Positions 33,585 through 42,175 of a stretch of 64,000 nt of DNA are shown piece by piece. Position numbers and translations under genes: made by a program. Source of the stretch: Telluria antibiotica (GTDB lineage Bacteria; Pseudomonadota; Gammaproteobacteria; Burkholderiales; Burkholderiaceae_D); assembly GCF_011682055.1 (NCBI RefSeq), contig NZ_JAAQOM010000001.1, positions 434,001 to 498,000 on the forward strand. Direction: 5' to 3'. Within the stretch, counting starts at the first letter, position 1. Every line of letters starts with the position of its first letter. The notes below the pieces were generated by a model. The model searched no databases. It was not told the origin of the DNA and worked only from the letters and a program-made list of their open reading frames with translations.

Positions 33585-34031
33585 GATGTGGATCCTCCGG
33601 TTAGCCTTGAAAGCATTGCGCTTTCACTTTAGGCGCTTCTGACGCCGTTGGCCCGCGAGGGTCCACCTTCCGCTTTCCCTCAAACGTTCACCCTGCTACT
33701 CATCCTTTCCTCGACGCACGTCGCTTGAACGGCAGAGGTGGGAGGCGTCCATTTCATTCTCCTTTGGCTCGAGACTGCGCAGGGCAGCATCTGTCAGCAT
33801 ATGGGCCTCCCGATACCGTGTCTGCAGGGGCTAGGTTTGACCCGGATTTCCTAAATAGATTCAGCCACTTAGCATATCCACGTACCATGTTTGAGTGTGT
33901 AGGTGTGCGATGCCGTGGTCGTCGTAACCCGAATACACTGCCGCCAGCATGTTCCCGAGCTCGGACGCGCGATCCATGTGGCGCACGCTGAGAAAGACCG
34001 GCGCGACCGCGCGCGTTGCGCAGCAAGTCGC

Positions 34032-34958
34032 CTATGCCCAGATCACATCGTTCTTCCATGCCTCGCTGGCGATCAGCGACTGCAGCTTTTCCTGCAGCAT
34101 GGTCGACCACGCATCGACAAGCCTCGATGGCCGGCTCTCGCGCAGCGTCGTGATGGCCACGGTCGACCGGATCGAAGGACGTTCTATCGCATAGGCGACC
34201 ACGTCGCCGCGTGACACCTCGTCCTTGATCGCAACCTGGGTGAGAATGGAATAGCCCAGTCCCGCCTTGACGAGCTGCTTCGTCAGAGCAACGCTGTCGA
34301 CTTCGATTTCGACGCGCAAGCGGACACCGTGCTGGATCGCTGCCTGCTCGACGAGGCGGCGGTTGCTGTGGGGCAGACCGGGCAGGATCAGGGGAACGTC
34401 CGCGAGATCGCGGATATGATAGCTGCGCTTGCGCCCTGGTGCGCCGGCGGGACCGATCAGGATCATCGGTTCGCTGAACAGCGGGCGGACGTCGAACGCA
34501 TCCAACAGCGGCTGGTTGTACACGACGGCCAGGTCGACCCGCTTGTCGAGCACCCACTCCTGCAGCGAACTGCTGAGGCCTTCGCGCAGGTGCAGCGTGA
34601 CGCGCGGCCAGCGCGTGCGGAAATCCTTGATCAGATCGGCACCGATCAGCGCCCCGATGGTCGGGGGCAGGCCGACGGCCAGATGGCCACCCTCCTCGTC
34701 GGTGCTCGCACGGACCTGTTCGCCGGTCTCGTTCACCATGTGCGTGATCATTTCGGCCCGTTCCAGCAACCTGGCACCGGCGGCCGTCAAGCGCACGCCG
34801 CGGCCGTGGCGGATCAGCAACGGTACGCCTATTTCCTCTTCTAGCTTCGCGATCTGCCGGCTCAAGGCCGGCTGGGCGATGTAGAGCTCGGAGGCCGCAC
34901 GGCTGAAGCTTCCCGACCGCGCCACGTGAATGAAGCTCCTGAGTTCTCGTATATCCAT
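34032..34958 (-). CDS. LysR-family transcriptional regulator (Nac/CbbR-like)
   Basis: The 308-residue protein starts MDIRELRSFIHVARSGSFSR and has the LysR helix-turn-helix (ASELYIAQPALSRQIAKLEEE). The effector domain contains AVGLPPTIGALIGADLI and VDLAVVYNQPLLDAFDVRPL. It is divergent from the DctA-like transporter gene, with 137 bp between the starts containing the AT-rich near-palindrome ATCATATATTCATA around 34990. It probably activates the catabolic operon at 35.1-41.6 kb in response to an imported acid. Confidence 0.92.
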   Translation of the reverse strand: MDIRELRSFIHVARSGSFSRAASELYIAQPALSRQIAKLEEEIGVPLLIRHGRGVRLTAAGARLLERAEMITHMVNETGEQVRASTDEEGGHLAVGLPPTIGALIGADLIKDFRTRWPRVTLHLREGLSSSLQEWVLDKRVDLAVVYNQPLLDAFDVRPLFSEPMILIGPAGAPGRKRSYHIRDLADVPLILPGLPHSNRRLVEQAAIQHGVRLRVEIEVDSVALTKQLVKAGLGYSILTQVAIKDEVSRGDVVAYAIERPSIRSTVAITTLRESRPSRLVDAWSTMLQEKLQSLIASEAWKNDVIWA

Positions 34959-35095
34959 GTCAACCGCCAGCCATGCCGAAGAAGCATAGGATCATATATT
35001 CATACGGTCTTTGTCAAAGTTTTTGCATGCACCTATGCTTCATACAAATAGCAGGCCAATCAAAACAGGACGCCCCGGCGACCTTAGGAGACGTG

Positions 35096-36412
35096 ATGAA
35101 CCAACTGAAAAAACTGCATGTGCAGGTGTTGATCGGACTCGCATGCGCTGTCGTGCTCGGTCTCGTGGCACCGGCAACCGCCATCTCGATGAAACCGCTG
35201 GGCCAAGGGTTCATCGCGCTGTTGAAGATGATGCTGGCACCGATCATCTTCTGTACCCTGGTCCAGGGCCTTGCGCACGTCAAGGACATGGGCAAGCTGG
35301 GACGGCTGGGCCTGAAATCCCTCCTCTATTTCGAAGTCGTGAGCACCATCGCGATGATCGTCGGTTTCGTGCTGGTGAACGTCTTCGAGCCCGGCGCCGG
35401 ACTCCACGCGACGAACATGGCGGAAAGCGCCGACGCGCTGAAGGCCGCCTCGGGGGCCGGCCAGATTTCGGTGGTCAATTACCTGCTCGGCCTCATTCCG
35501 CACACGCTCGTCGATGCATTCGCCAAGGGCGACATCGTGCAGGTCCTCATCATTTCGATCCTCGCGGGCCTCGCGTTGAACGTCTCGGTCGGCGCGGATT
35601 CCGTGCTCCTGCGGGGTATCGACGAAGCACAAACCGTCCTGTTCCGCATGCTCGCTTTCATCATGAAGCTGGCGCCGCTGGGTGCGTTCGGCGCCATGGC
35701 GGCTGCGATCGGCAGCTACGGCGGCATGACGCTCGTGTACCTGCTGAAGGTCATCGTTGTCTATTACGGCGCATCGCTGGTATTCGTGTTCGGCGTCCTG
35801 AGCTCGATCAGCTGGATGATCGGCCTGCCCTTCTTCGCCGTGCTGAAGCTGATTCGCGACGAGATCCTGCTGATCTTCGGCACCGCGTCCAGCGAAGTCG
35901 CCTTCCCGCGCCTGATCGAAAAACTCCAGCGCGCCGGATGCGACGAAGTCGTCGTCGGTTTTGTCCTGCCGGCCGGTTACAGCTTCAACCTGGACGGCAC
36001 GTCGATCTACATGGCGATCGCGATCGGTTTCATCGCCCAGGCAACGGACACGCCGTTCTCGCTGTGGCAGCAGCTGGGCCTGCTCGCCATCCTGAGCCTG
36101 ACTTCGAAAGGCGGCACAACTGTGGCGGGCGGCGCGTTCGTGAAACTCGCGGCGACCCTGCAGTCGGTGCACACGCTGCCGCTTGGCGGACTGGGACTGC
36201 TGTTCGGCATCGACCGCGTGATGGCGACGGCTACCGCTCTCGTCAACGTCGTGGGCAACACGATCGCCGTCTTCACGATTTCGCGCTGGGAGAACGGTTT
36301 CGATGCGGAAGCCTTCGCTCGCGAAACGGGAACGCGTCCCCGCGGCACCCGCCTGCAGCGGGACGCAGCCGCCGCGCAGTCCCAGCCGGTCCAATCGAGT
36401 ATCGGCAATTGA
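35096..36412 (+). CDS. Dicarboxylate:cation symporter (DctA-like, DAACS family)
   Basis: The 438-residue membrane protein shows family signatures in order: PLGQGFIALLKMMLAPIIFC, LGAFGAMAAAIGSYGG, the hairpin serine-rich LIFGTASSEVAFPRL, GYSFNLDGTSIYMAIA (substrate and sodium site), LTSKGGTTVAGGAFV and GIDRVMATATALVNVVGN. It imports C4-dicarboxylates or, in aromatic clusters, related acids. ATG 35096 follows TTAGGAG; the longer in-frame extension runs into the divergent promoter. First gene of a probable seven-gene plus-strand unit. Confidence 0.92.
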   Translation: MNQLKKLHVQVLIGLACAVVLGLVAPATAISMKPLGQGFIALLKMMLAPIIFCTLVQGLAHVKDMGKLGRLGLKSLLYFEVVSTIAMIVGFVLVNVFEPGAGLHATNMAESADALKAASGAGQISVVNYLLGLIPHTLVDAFAKGDIVQVLIISILAGLALNVSVGADSVLLRGIDEAQTVLFRMLAFIMKLAPLGAFGAMAAAIGSYGGMTLVYLLKVIVVYYGASLVFVFGVLSSISWMIGLPFFAVLKLIRDEILLIFGTASSEVAFPRLIEKLQRAGCDEVVVGFVLPAGYSFNLDGTSIYMAIAIGFIAQATDTPFSLWQQLGLLAILSLTSKGGTTVAGGAFVKLAATLQSVHTLPLGGLGLLFGIDRVMATATALVNVVGNTIAVFTISRWENGFDAEAFARETGTRPRGTRLQRDAAAAQSQPVQSSIGN

Positions 36413-36443
36413 GCTGCAACCGATCTGCAACCAAGGAAACGAC

Positions 36444-37004
36444 ATGTCACGCATTGCACCTATTGATCCCGAGCGCCTCGACGCCGAGCAGCGCGCGGTC
36501 TACGACGCCATCGCCAGCGGCCCGCGCAAGGGTGTCCGCGGCCCACTCGCCGTGTGGCTCCACCGGCCGCGCCTCGCCGACCGCGCCCAGGCGCTGGGCC
36601 GCTACTGCCGCTACGACAGCAGCCTGCCGCCGCGCCTGTCGGAACTCGCCATCATGCTGATGGGCCGCCACTGGCTCGCCGAATACGAGTGGGCCGCACA
36701 CAAGCCGTTCGCGCTGGAAGCGGGCCTGTCGCTCGACGTGCTCGATGCGATCCGAGACGGCCGCGAGCCCGCCTACGCAAGGCGCGACGAAGCGCTGGTC
36801 CATGCGTTCATGCGGCAGCTCCACGATCACCGCGCCATCGACGACACGCTGTATGCCGAGCTCGAACGCGAAATCGGCCGCGACAGACTCGTGGACCTGG
36901 TCGGCGTGGCCGGCTACTACACGCTGATCTCGATGACGATCAAAGTCTTCGAGGTGCCACCGCCCGCGGGCGTCACGCCCGAACTTCCCAACGCTACGAA
37001 TTAA
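36444..37004 (+). CDS. Carboxymuconolactone decarboxylase-family protein (cysteine-less)
   Basis: The 186-residue protein fits the AhpD/CMD fold: LSELAIMLMGRHWLAEYEWAAH, with the EWAAH segment conserved, then a paired helix region ending VGVAGYYTLISM. The CxxC pair of AhpD peroxidases is absent, so it is not a disulfide reductase. Related proteins occur in aromatic and lactone catabolic clusters. A decarboxylase or isomerase role on a lactone intermediate is an inference. It is 31 bp after the transporter gene and 10 bp before the SDR gene. Confidence 0.8.
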   Translation: MSRIAPIDPERLDAEQRAVYDAIASGPRKGVRGPLAVWLHRPRLADRAQALGRYCRYDSSLPPRLSELAIMLMGRHWLAEYEWAAHKPFALEAGLSLDVLDAIRDGREPAYARRDEALVHAFMRQLHDHRAIDDTLYAELEREIGRDRLVDLVGVAGYYTLISMTIKVFEVPPPAGVTPELPNATN

Positions 37005-37014
37005 GGAAAGCAGC

Positions 37015-37842
37015 ATGGAAACACCAGTCACACATCCGTCCACGCTGGGGCGCCTGAACAACAAGGTCGCTATCGTCACCGGCGCCGGCTGCGTCGGCCC
37101 GGGCTGGGGCAACGGACGCGCTGTCGCCGTCCTGTTCGCCCAGGCGGGCGCGCAGATCTTCGCCGTCGACAAGAGCATGGAAGCGATGGAAGAAACCATC
37201 CGCCGCGTGCGCGAAGCCGGCGGCACGATCACGGCGCACACCTGCGACGTTACTGACAGCGCCGCCGTCGAAGCCATGGTCGCCGCGTGCAAGGCCGAAT
37301 ACGGGCGCGTCGACATTCTCGTCAACAACGTCGGCGGCTCGGCGGCCGGAGGTCCGGTCGCGCTGTCCGAAGACAAATGGGATGCCCAAGTCGCGTTCAA
37401 CCTGAAGAGCGTGTTCCTGACCTGCAAGCACGTACTGCCCGTAATGGAGGCGCAGGGCTACGGCGCAATCGTCAACACGGCGTCGACGTCCGGCCTCCGC
37501 TGGACGGGGTCTGCGCAAGTCGCGTATGCCGCGTGCAAGGCCGGTGTGATCCAGCTGGGCAAGGTCGTCGCCGTCGAGTATGCGAAAAAAGGCATCCGCG
37601 TGAACACCGTCGTACCGGGCCAGCTGCATACGCCGATGGTCGAGGCCCGCCTCGCCGGCCAGCGCAGCGGCGGCGACGTCGACAAGCTGCTGGAAAGCCG
37701 GCTCTCGCGCATTCCGCTCGGCTTCATGGGCGACGGCCGGGATACCGCGAACGCGGCGCTGTTCCTGGCGTCCGACGAGGCGCAATTCATTACCGGCACC
37801 GAGATCGTCGTCGACGGCGGCATGACCGCAAGGTGCGATTGA
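37015..37842 (+). CDS. Short-chain dehydrogenase with extended cofactor loop
   Basis: The 275-residue SDR has an unusual long glycine loop (VTGAGCVGPGWGNGRAVAVL) instead of the plain TGxxxGIG, plus NNVGGS, TASTSGLR, the catalytic pair YAACK and VNTVVPGQLHTPMV. It ends EIVVDGGMTARCD as typical SDRs do. It probably oxidises a hydroxy-acid or diol intermediate. Its TGA overlaps the ATG of the LigI-like gene by one base (TGATG), so the two products likely act in sequence. Confidence 0.9.
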   Translation: METPVTHPSTLGRLNNKVAIVTGAGCVGPGWGNGRAVAVLFAQAGAQIFAVDKSMEAMEETIRRVREAGGTITAHTCDVTDSAAVEAMVAACKAEYGRVDILVNNVGGSAAGGPVALSEDKWDAQVAFNLKSVFLTCKHVLPVMEAQGYGAIVNTASTSGLRWTGSAQVAYAACKAGVIQLGKVVAVEYAKKGIRVNTVVPGQLHTPMVEARLAGQRSGGDVDKLLESRLSRIPLGFMGDGRDTANAALFLASDEAQFITGTEIVVDGGMTARCD

Positions 37843-38666
37843 TGAAACGGCCCACGCTCACCGGCGGCGTATGGGACTGCCATACCCACATCTACGGACC
37901 GTGGGATGCGTTTCCCCTGCCCGCCAACGCAGCCTACAGGCCGGCGGCCGCGCCCATGGCCGACCTGCTGGCAATGCACGAACGGCTCGGCATCGGCCAC
38001 GGCGTGCTGGTGCAGGCGGCGTGCTACGGGACGGACCACCGCGCGCTGCTCGCGGCGCTCGCGGCGACGGATGGACGGTACCGCGGCGTGGCGCTCGTCG
38101 ACGAGACCGTGCGTGACGCGGACTTTCAGGCGCTGCACGAAGGCGGGATTCGCGGCGTGCGCTTCAATTTCATGGGACACCTGCCCGGCGATCGCGACAT
38201 GGACCGCTTGCGCAGGGTCGCCGAGCGCGTGCGTCCGCTGGGTTGGCATGCCCTGCTGCACGGCCACCTCGCGAAGATGCTCCCCGTCCTCGACGCCTGG
38301 CGCGACCTCGACATGCCGCTCGTGATCGACCATATGGCGCGCCAGGACGCGACGGGCGAATGGGACGACGCGCTGCAGCGCCTCGTCCGCCATCTGGCGC
38401 ACCCGCAACGCTGGATCAAGCTATCCGGCGTCGACCGCGCGATGCAGGGCGCGCCGGCACCGTGGGACGCCGCGCTGCCGCTCGCGCGCCGCCTGCTCGA
38501 CGCCGCACCGCAGCGCGCGATCTGGGGCACGGACTGGCCGCATCCGAACATCGAGGGCCCCGTGCCCGACGACGCCCGGTTGCTCGACTTCCTGGTGGAC
38601 GTCTGCCGCGACGCGGCGACCGCCCAGGCGGTACTGGTGGATAACCCGCAGCGCCTATACGCCTGA
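37842..38666 (+). CDS. Amidohydrolase, 2-pyrone-4,6-dicarboxylate lactonase (LigI)-like
   Basis: The 274-residue protein starts with VWDCHTHIYGPWDAFPLP (HxH metal or substrate motif), continues YRPAAAPMADLLAMHERLGI, RGVRFNFMG, PLVIDHMARQD, and ends with IWGTDWPHPNIEGP (catalytic Asp). This order is that of LigI and other amidohydrolase-2 lactonases. It would open a pyrone or lactone ring. It is distinct from the exported relative at 2884-3792. Together with the CMD-like and SDR genes it suggests a short ring-cleavage-product pathway; the parent compound is not known. Confidence 0.82.
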   Translation: MKRPTLTGGVWDCHTHIYGPWDAFPLPANAAYRPAAAPMADLLAMHERLGIGHGVLVQAACYGTDHRALLAALAATDGRYRGVALVDETVRDADFQALHEGGIRGVRFNFMGHLPGDRDMDRLRRVAERVRPLGWHALLHGHLAKMLPVLDAWRDLDMPLVIDHMARQDATGEWDDALQRLVRHLAHPQRWIKLSGVDRAMQGAPAPWDAALPLARRLLDAAPQRAIWGTDWPHPNIEGPVPDDARLLDFLVDVCRDAATAQAVLVDNPQRLYA

Positions 38667-38777
38667 CGCCGCGGCCACGCCGGCCTCGTTTTTTTGTTTT
38701 GCACGACGTACCACGACGGCGCGTCGCGGCGACGCACGCCCGCCGCGCCACTCGAATAACGATAAGGAGATGATGAA

Positions 38778-39572
38778 ATGAACAAGTCGATGACCCGCCA
38801 TTGCGCGACGGCCCTGCTCGCGCTCGGCTGCACGGGTTGGTTGCCCGGTGCGGCGCAGGCCGCGGATATCCACGTACTGGCCACGGGCGCGCTGTCCGCG
38901 GCGTTCAAGCAGCTCGGCCCCGACTTCGAGAGGAAGTCCGGCCACCACCTGATCGTCTCGTGGGGCCCTTCGTACGGCAGCTCGCCCGACGCCCTGCCCA
39001 TGCGCATCAAGGCCGGCGAAGCGATGGACGTCTGCTTCATGATCAAGGCGGCGATGGCCGATCAGGTCAGACAGGGCAACCTGCTGGCCGGTACCGCCAT
39101 CGACCTGGCCGGGTCGCGCGTCGGCGTCGCCGTGCGGGCGGGCCTGCCCCGGCCGGACATCGCGTCGGTCGACAGCCTGCGCGCCACGCTGCTCGCGGCA
39201 AAGTCCGTCGCATTTTCCGAAGGCGCGAGCGGCAAGTACATCGTCGGCACGCTGTTTCCGGAGCTCGGCATCGCGGACGCGATGAAGGCCAAGAGCGTAC
39301 CTATCCAAGGACGCGAGCTGGTCGGCACGGCCATCGAACGCGGCGACGCCGACCTCGGGCTGCAACAGATCAGCGAGCTGCGCGCCATCCCCGGCATCCA
39401 GTACGTCGGCCCGCTGCCGGAAGCCGTGCAGAAGGTCAGCGTCATCTCCGCGGCGATCGGCAAGGACGCCAAGGAGCGCAGGGCGGCCGAGGCATTCCTC
39501 GCCTATCTGAAAACGCCCGAGGCTGCCGCAACGTTCGTGAAGACGGGCCTCGACCCGATCGGCGCGCAATAA
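38778..39572 (+). CDS. Periplasmic substrate-binding protein, ModA-like
   Basis: The 264-residue exported protein (signal ending LPGAAQAADI) has the two-lobed type II binding-protein pattern of molybdate-binding ModA: HVLATGALSAAFKQLGPDFE, AGEAMDVCFMIKAAM, GSRVGVAVRAGLP, GDADLGLQQISELRAIPG and TPEAAATFVKTGLDPI. No permease or ATPase genes are adjacent, so it is an orphan. It may sense or deliver an organic acid rather than molybdate. It follows the amidohydrolase gene after 111 bp. Confidence 0.82.
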   Translation: MNKSMTRHCATALLALGCTGWLPGAAQAADIHVLATGALSAAFKQLGPDFERKSGHHLIVSWGPSYGSSPDALPMRIKAGEAMDVCFMIKAAMADQVRQGNLLAGTAIDLAGSRVGVAVRAGLPRPDIASVDSLRATLLAAKSVAFSEGASGKYIVGTLFPELGIADAMKAKSVPIQGRELVGTAIERGDADLGLQQISELRAIPGIQYVGPLPEAVQKVSVISAAIGKDAKERRAAEAFLAYLKTPEAAATFVKTGLDPIGAQ

Positions 39573-39603
39573 CGCGAATAAACACATCGATAAGGAGACT
39601 CAC

Positions 39604-40491
39604 ATGAAACTTCGTAACCTCAGCTACGCATTCGTCCTCGCCGCCACGTTGTCGGCATCCGCATTCGCCGGCACGGCGGTCACGGCGGATCATCAACTCG
39701 TCAAGTACGGCACTGTACAAATCGACGTGATGCGCGAGGGACAAGGCCCCATCATCGTCATGCTGCCGTCGCTCGGGCGCTCCGTCCGCGACTACGACCA
39801 GGTCGCCGAGCGCCTGGTGGCGGACGGGTTCCGGGTGCTGCGCCCGGAACCGCGCGGGATCGGGCTCAGCAAAGGCCCCATGGACCACCTCAGCGTGCAC
39901 GATTTCGCAAAGGACGTCGCCGCGGTGATCGAAAACGAAAACAAGGGGCCGGTCGTCGTCGTCGGCCACGCATGGGGCAACTTCGCGGCGCGCCAGCTCG
40001 CGGCCGACCGTCCCGACCTGGTGCGCGGCGTCGTCATCGCGGCGGCATCGGCGGGCAAGGTGCCGCCAGGGTCCAACGAAAAGCCGATCGGCCCGGAAAT
40101 GCGCAAGGCCATCGATGGCGCCGGCGACATGAAGCTGCCCGTAGCCCAGCGCCTCGAGTACCTGCGCAAGGCGTTCTTCGCTCCAGGTAACGACCCGCAT
40201 GTATGGCTGACCGGCTGGCACGCCCAAACGCACGAAGCCGAATCGCACGCGCGCAACACGACGCCGGTCGACGATTACTTCGCCGCGGGCACGGCTCCCA
40301 TCCTCGACCTCCAGGCCGAAAGCGATGCTGTGGCGCCGCGCCGCTTTTCCCAGGTCCTGAAAAACATGCTGGGCGATCGCGTCACGGTCGTCGTCATTCC
40401 CAATGCCGGCCACGCGCTGGCGCCCGAACAGCCGCAAGCCATGGCCGACGCGATCGCTGCGTTCGCGCACAAGGTCTTCGCCGACAAATAA
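39604..40491 (+). CDS. Exported alpha/beta-hydrolase-fold protein lacking the nucleophile serine
   Basis: The 295-residue protein has a signal peptide (FVLAATLSASAFAGT) and a full alpha/beta hydrolase fold: GPIIVMLPSLGRSVRDYD (oxyanion region), FRVLRPEPRGIGLS, VVVVGHAWGNFAARQLA, ESDAVAPRRF (Asp) and NAGHALAPEQP (His at about 270). The nucleophile elbow is G-H-A-W-G, with Ala at about residue 123 instead of Ser, Cys or Asp. Classic ester hydrolysis by the usual triad is therefore not expected. It may bind, or act on its substrate differently. It lies between the binding protein and the porin, 31 bp after the former. Confidence 0.85.
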   Translation: MKLRNLSYAFVLAATLSASAFAGTAVTADHQLVKYGTVQIDVMREGQGPIIVMLPSLGRSVRDYDQVAERLVADGFRVLRPEPRGIGLSKGPMDHLSVHDFAKDVAAVIENENKGPVVVVGHAWGNFAARQLAADRPDLVRGVVIAAASAGKVPPGSNEKPIGPEMRKAIDGAGDMKLPVAQRLEYLRKAFFAPGNDPHVWLTGWHAQTHEAESHARNTTPVDDYFAAGTAPILDLQAESDAVAPRRFSQVLKNMLGDRVTVVVIPNAGHALAPEQPQAMADAIAAFAHKVFADK

Positions 40492-40572
40492 CCGGCTCCC
40501 GCTTTCCGGCGGCATGGGTACGCCCGGCATGCAAGCCCGGCGTACCCCCTATTCACCTGTTCGGTCAACACA

Positions 40573-41640
40573 ATGAAAACACCAATCATCGCAGCGGGAC
40601 TACTCGTCCTGGCGAGCGGCGCGTCGTCCGCGCAAAGCAACGTCACGCTCTACGGGATCGTCGACGTCGGCCTCCGCTACGGCAATGCCGCCACGTCGAA
40701 CGACGACACGCTGTCGGTCGGATCGGGCCAGCAAAGGGCGTCGCGCCTCGGTTTCCGCGGCACGGAAGCCCTCGGCAACGGACTCTCTGCCAGCTTTCAA
40801 CTGGAAAGCGGATTCAATGCCGACGACGGCACGCTGGGCTACGGCAACCGTCTCTTCGGCCGCCAATCCTGGGTCGGATTGAACGGCGCGTTCGGTTCGA
40901 TCCGGTTCGGCAGGCAAACGACGGCACTCTACGATGTGCTGTTCACGGTCGACCCGTTCGTCATCAACGGCACCGGCAATGCGCAACGGGTGTTCGGCTA
41001 CGGTCTCGGAAAAACGGACCCGTTATCCCGTGCAGACAATTCGGTCACATATCACGTCGACATGCGCAACGGCTTCGGTTTCTCCGCAGGCCATGCGTTC
41101 GGCGAAAGGACAGGTGGCTTCGCCAGCAACAGCAGCGACTTCGCCTCGGTATCGTACGTGACCGGCCGCTGGAACGTACGCGCGGCGTACCAGCATTCGG
41201 ATGGTGTCGACCTCGGCGCGTCATCGACGCAACTGGGCGCGCTCGTCCCCGCGGTGCATCTGGCAGCCGCGAGTGTCAAGGTGAAAGGCGCGATCGCCGG
41301 CGCCGTGTACGACTTTGGGTCGTTCAAGCTTCACGGCATCTACGGCGATACGCGTGCCGGCAATGGCGGCGCAGTGGTCATGCGCAGCTACATGACCGGG
41401 GTGACCGTCGGCGCCGGACGCGGCACGATCTGCGCATCGTGGAATCGCAACGACATCCGCAATCTGCGCGACGGGGTCTCCGATCAGTATGGCCTCGATT
41501 ACACCTATCCGCTCAGCAAACGGACGTTACTCTACGCCGCCGCCGGTTATACGAACAACGGTGGTGACGTCCGCCTGAACTCGGCAAGAAATGGTTTCAG
41601 CGGGCGTGAGGTAGAGACTGGGATACGTCACACGTTTTGA
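40573..41640 (+). CDS. Gram-negative trimeric porin (Burkholderiales type)
   Basis: The 355-residue protein has a signal MKTPIIAAGLLVLASGASSA and mature start QSNVTLYGIVDVGLRYG. Porin strands follow: SRLGFRGTEALGNGLSASFQ, NRLFGRQSWVGLNGAFGSIR and a terminal Phe in RHTF. The second porin of the window, it closes the catabolic unit and probably serves uptake of its substrate. It differs from the porin at 8333-9469. Confidence 0.93.
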   Translation: MKTPIIAAGLLVLASGASSAQSNVTLYGIVDVGLRYGNAATSNDDTLSVGSGQQRASRLGFRGTEALGNGLSASFQLESGFNADDGTLGYGNRLFGRQSWVGLNGAFGSIRFGRQTTALYDVLFTVDPFVINGTGNAQRVFGYGLGKTDPLSRADNSVTYHVDMRNGFGFSAGHAFGERTGGFASNSSDFASVSYVTGRWNVRAAYQHSDGVDLGASSTQLGALVPAVHLAAASVKVKGAIAGAVYDFGSFKLHGIYGDTRAGNGGAVVMRSYMTGVTVGAGRGTICASWNRNDIRNLRDGVSDQYGLDYTYPLSKRTLLYAAAGYTNNGGDVRLNSARNGFSGREVETGIRHTF

Positions 41641-41776
41641 TTATCGGGCAGTAGCTTGCCACATCTGAATCAGGCAACCGGAACTGAAGCGACACAAGTG
41701 TAGCCGGCGCATAAATCGCACCTGTGCTTGAAGTCGACACGTTGTTCTCTGAGAGTCGCATTTCGCCGTAGAAATA

Positions 41777-41816
41777 AAAAAGCCGTTGATCATTCGATTC
41801 GAAAGATCAACGGCTC
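41777..41816 (-). terminator. Intrinsic terminator (minus-strand)
   Basis: An 11-bp perfect stem (AGCCGTTGATC / GATCAACGGCT) with a 13-base loop is followed on the minus strand by TTTTTTA. It can end transcripts coming from the hlyD-like gene (42176) on the minus strand and lies 43 bp from copy C of the dispersed element. The 41641-42175 gap otherwise holds copy C and a C11 tract, with no gene I can support. Confidence 0.82.
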
Positions 41817-41858
41817 GCCCATTCCTACTTAAAAATCAATCACTTACAAAAACACCTT

Positions 41859-41951
41859 CACTCCCACTCGATTATCAATCGTCGAGCTAAGTATGTGAAT
41901 TACTTACGAATTTAATAGCACTCCTGAGTCAGTACCATTCACGATACCATG
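41859..41951 (-). repeat. Copy C of a four-copy dispersed element
   Basis: It starts CACTCCCACTCGATTATCAA and ends CACGATACCATG, as does copy D. The minus strand again reads ATCGAGTGGGAGTGA at the conserved end and is followed by a terminator. The centre is the most diverged of the four. Confidence 0.62.
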
Positions 41952-42014
41952 CCAAGGTTATCAATCCATGAACCGGCAATAACGGGGTATCACGTCAATT
42001 GTCTCCCTGCTGCG

Positions 42015-42025
42015 CCCCCCCCCCC
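42015..42025 (+). repeat. Homopolymeric C11 tract
   Basis: Eleven consecutive C bases stand 150 bp beyond the stop of the hlyD-like gene and outside any supported reading frame. Such tracts are prone to length change by slippage. Here it is unlikely to switch a gene. Confidence 0.9.
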
Positions 42026-42175
42026 GCTCTTGAGCCCTACGTTCATGGTATCGCGAATGATCTGCTACCGGCTGGACTCAAACAAACCGCTCCCGCAACA
42101 GCAGCGGCGGTCACCAGCATCTGCGGCCACCGTCGGCCGTTTGGAACGACGTCTCACCGTCCCACCACTCAGCGG

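Noticed and set aside
42015-42025. C11 tract as a phase-variation switch
   Set aside because: It is 150 bp beyond the stop of the hlyD-like gene and within no coding frame or evident promoter.
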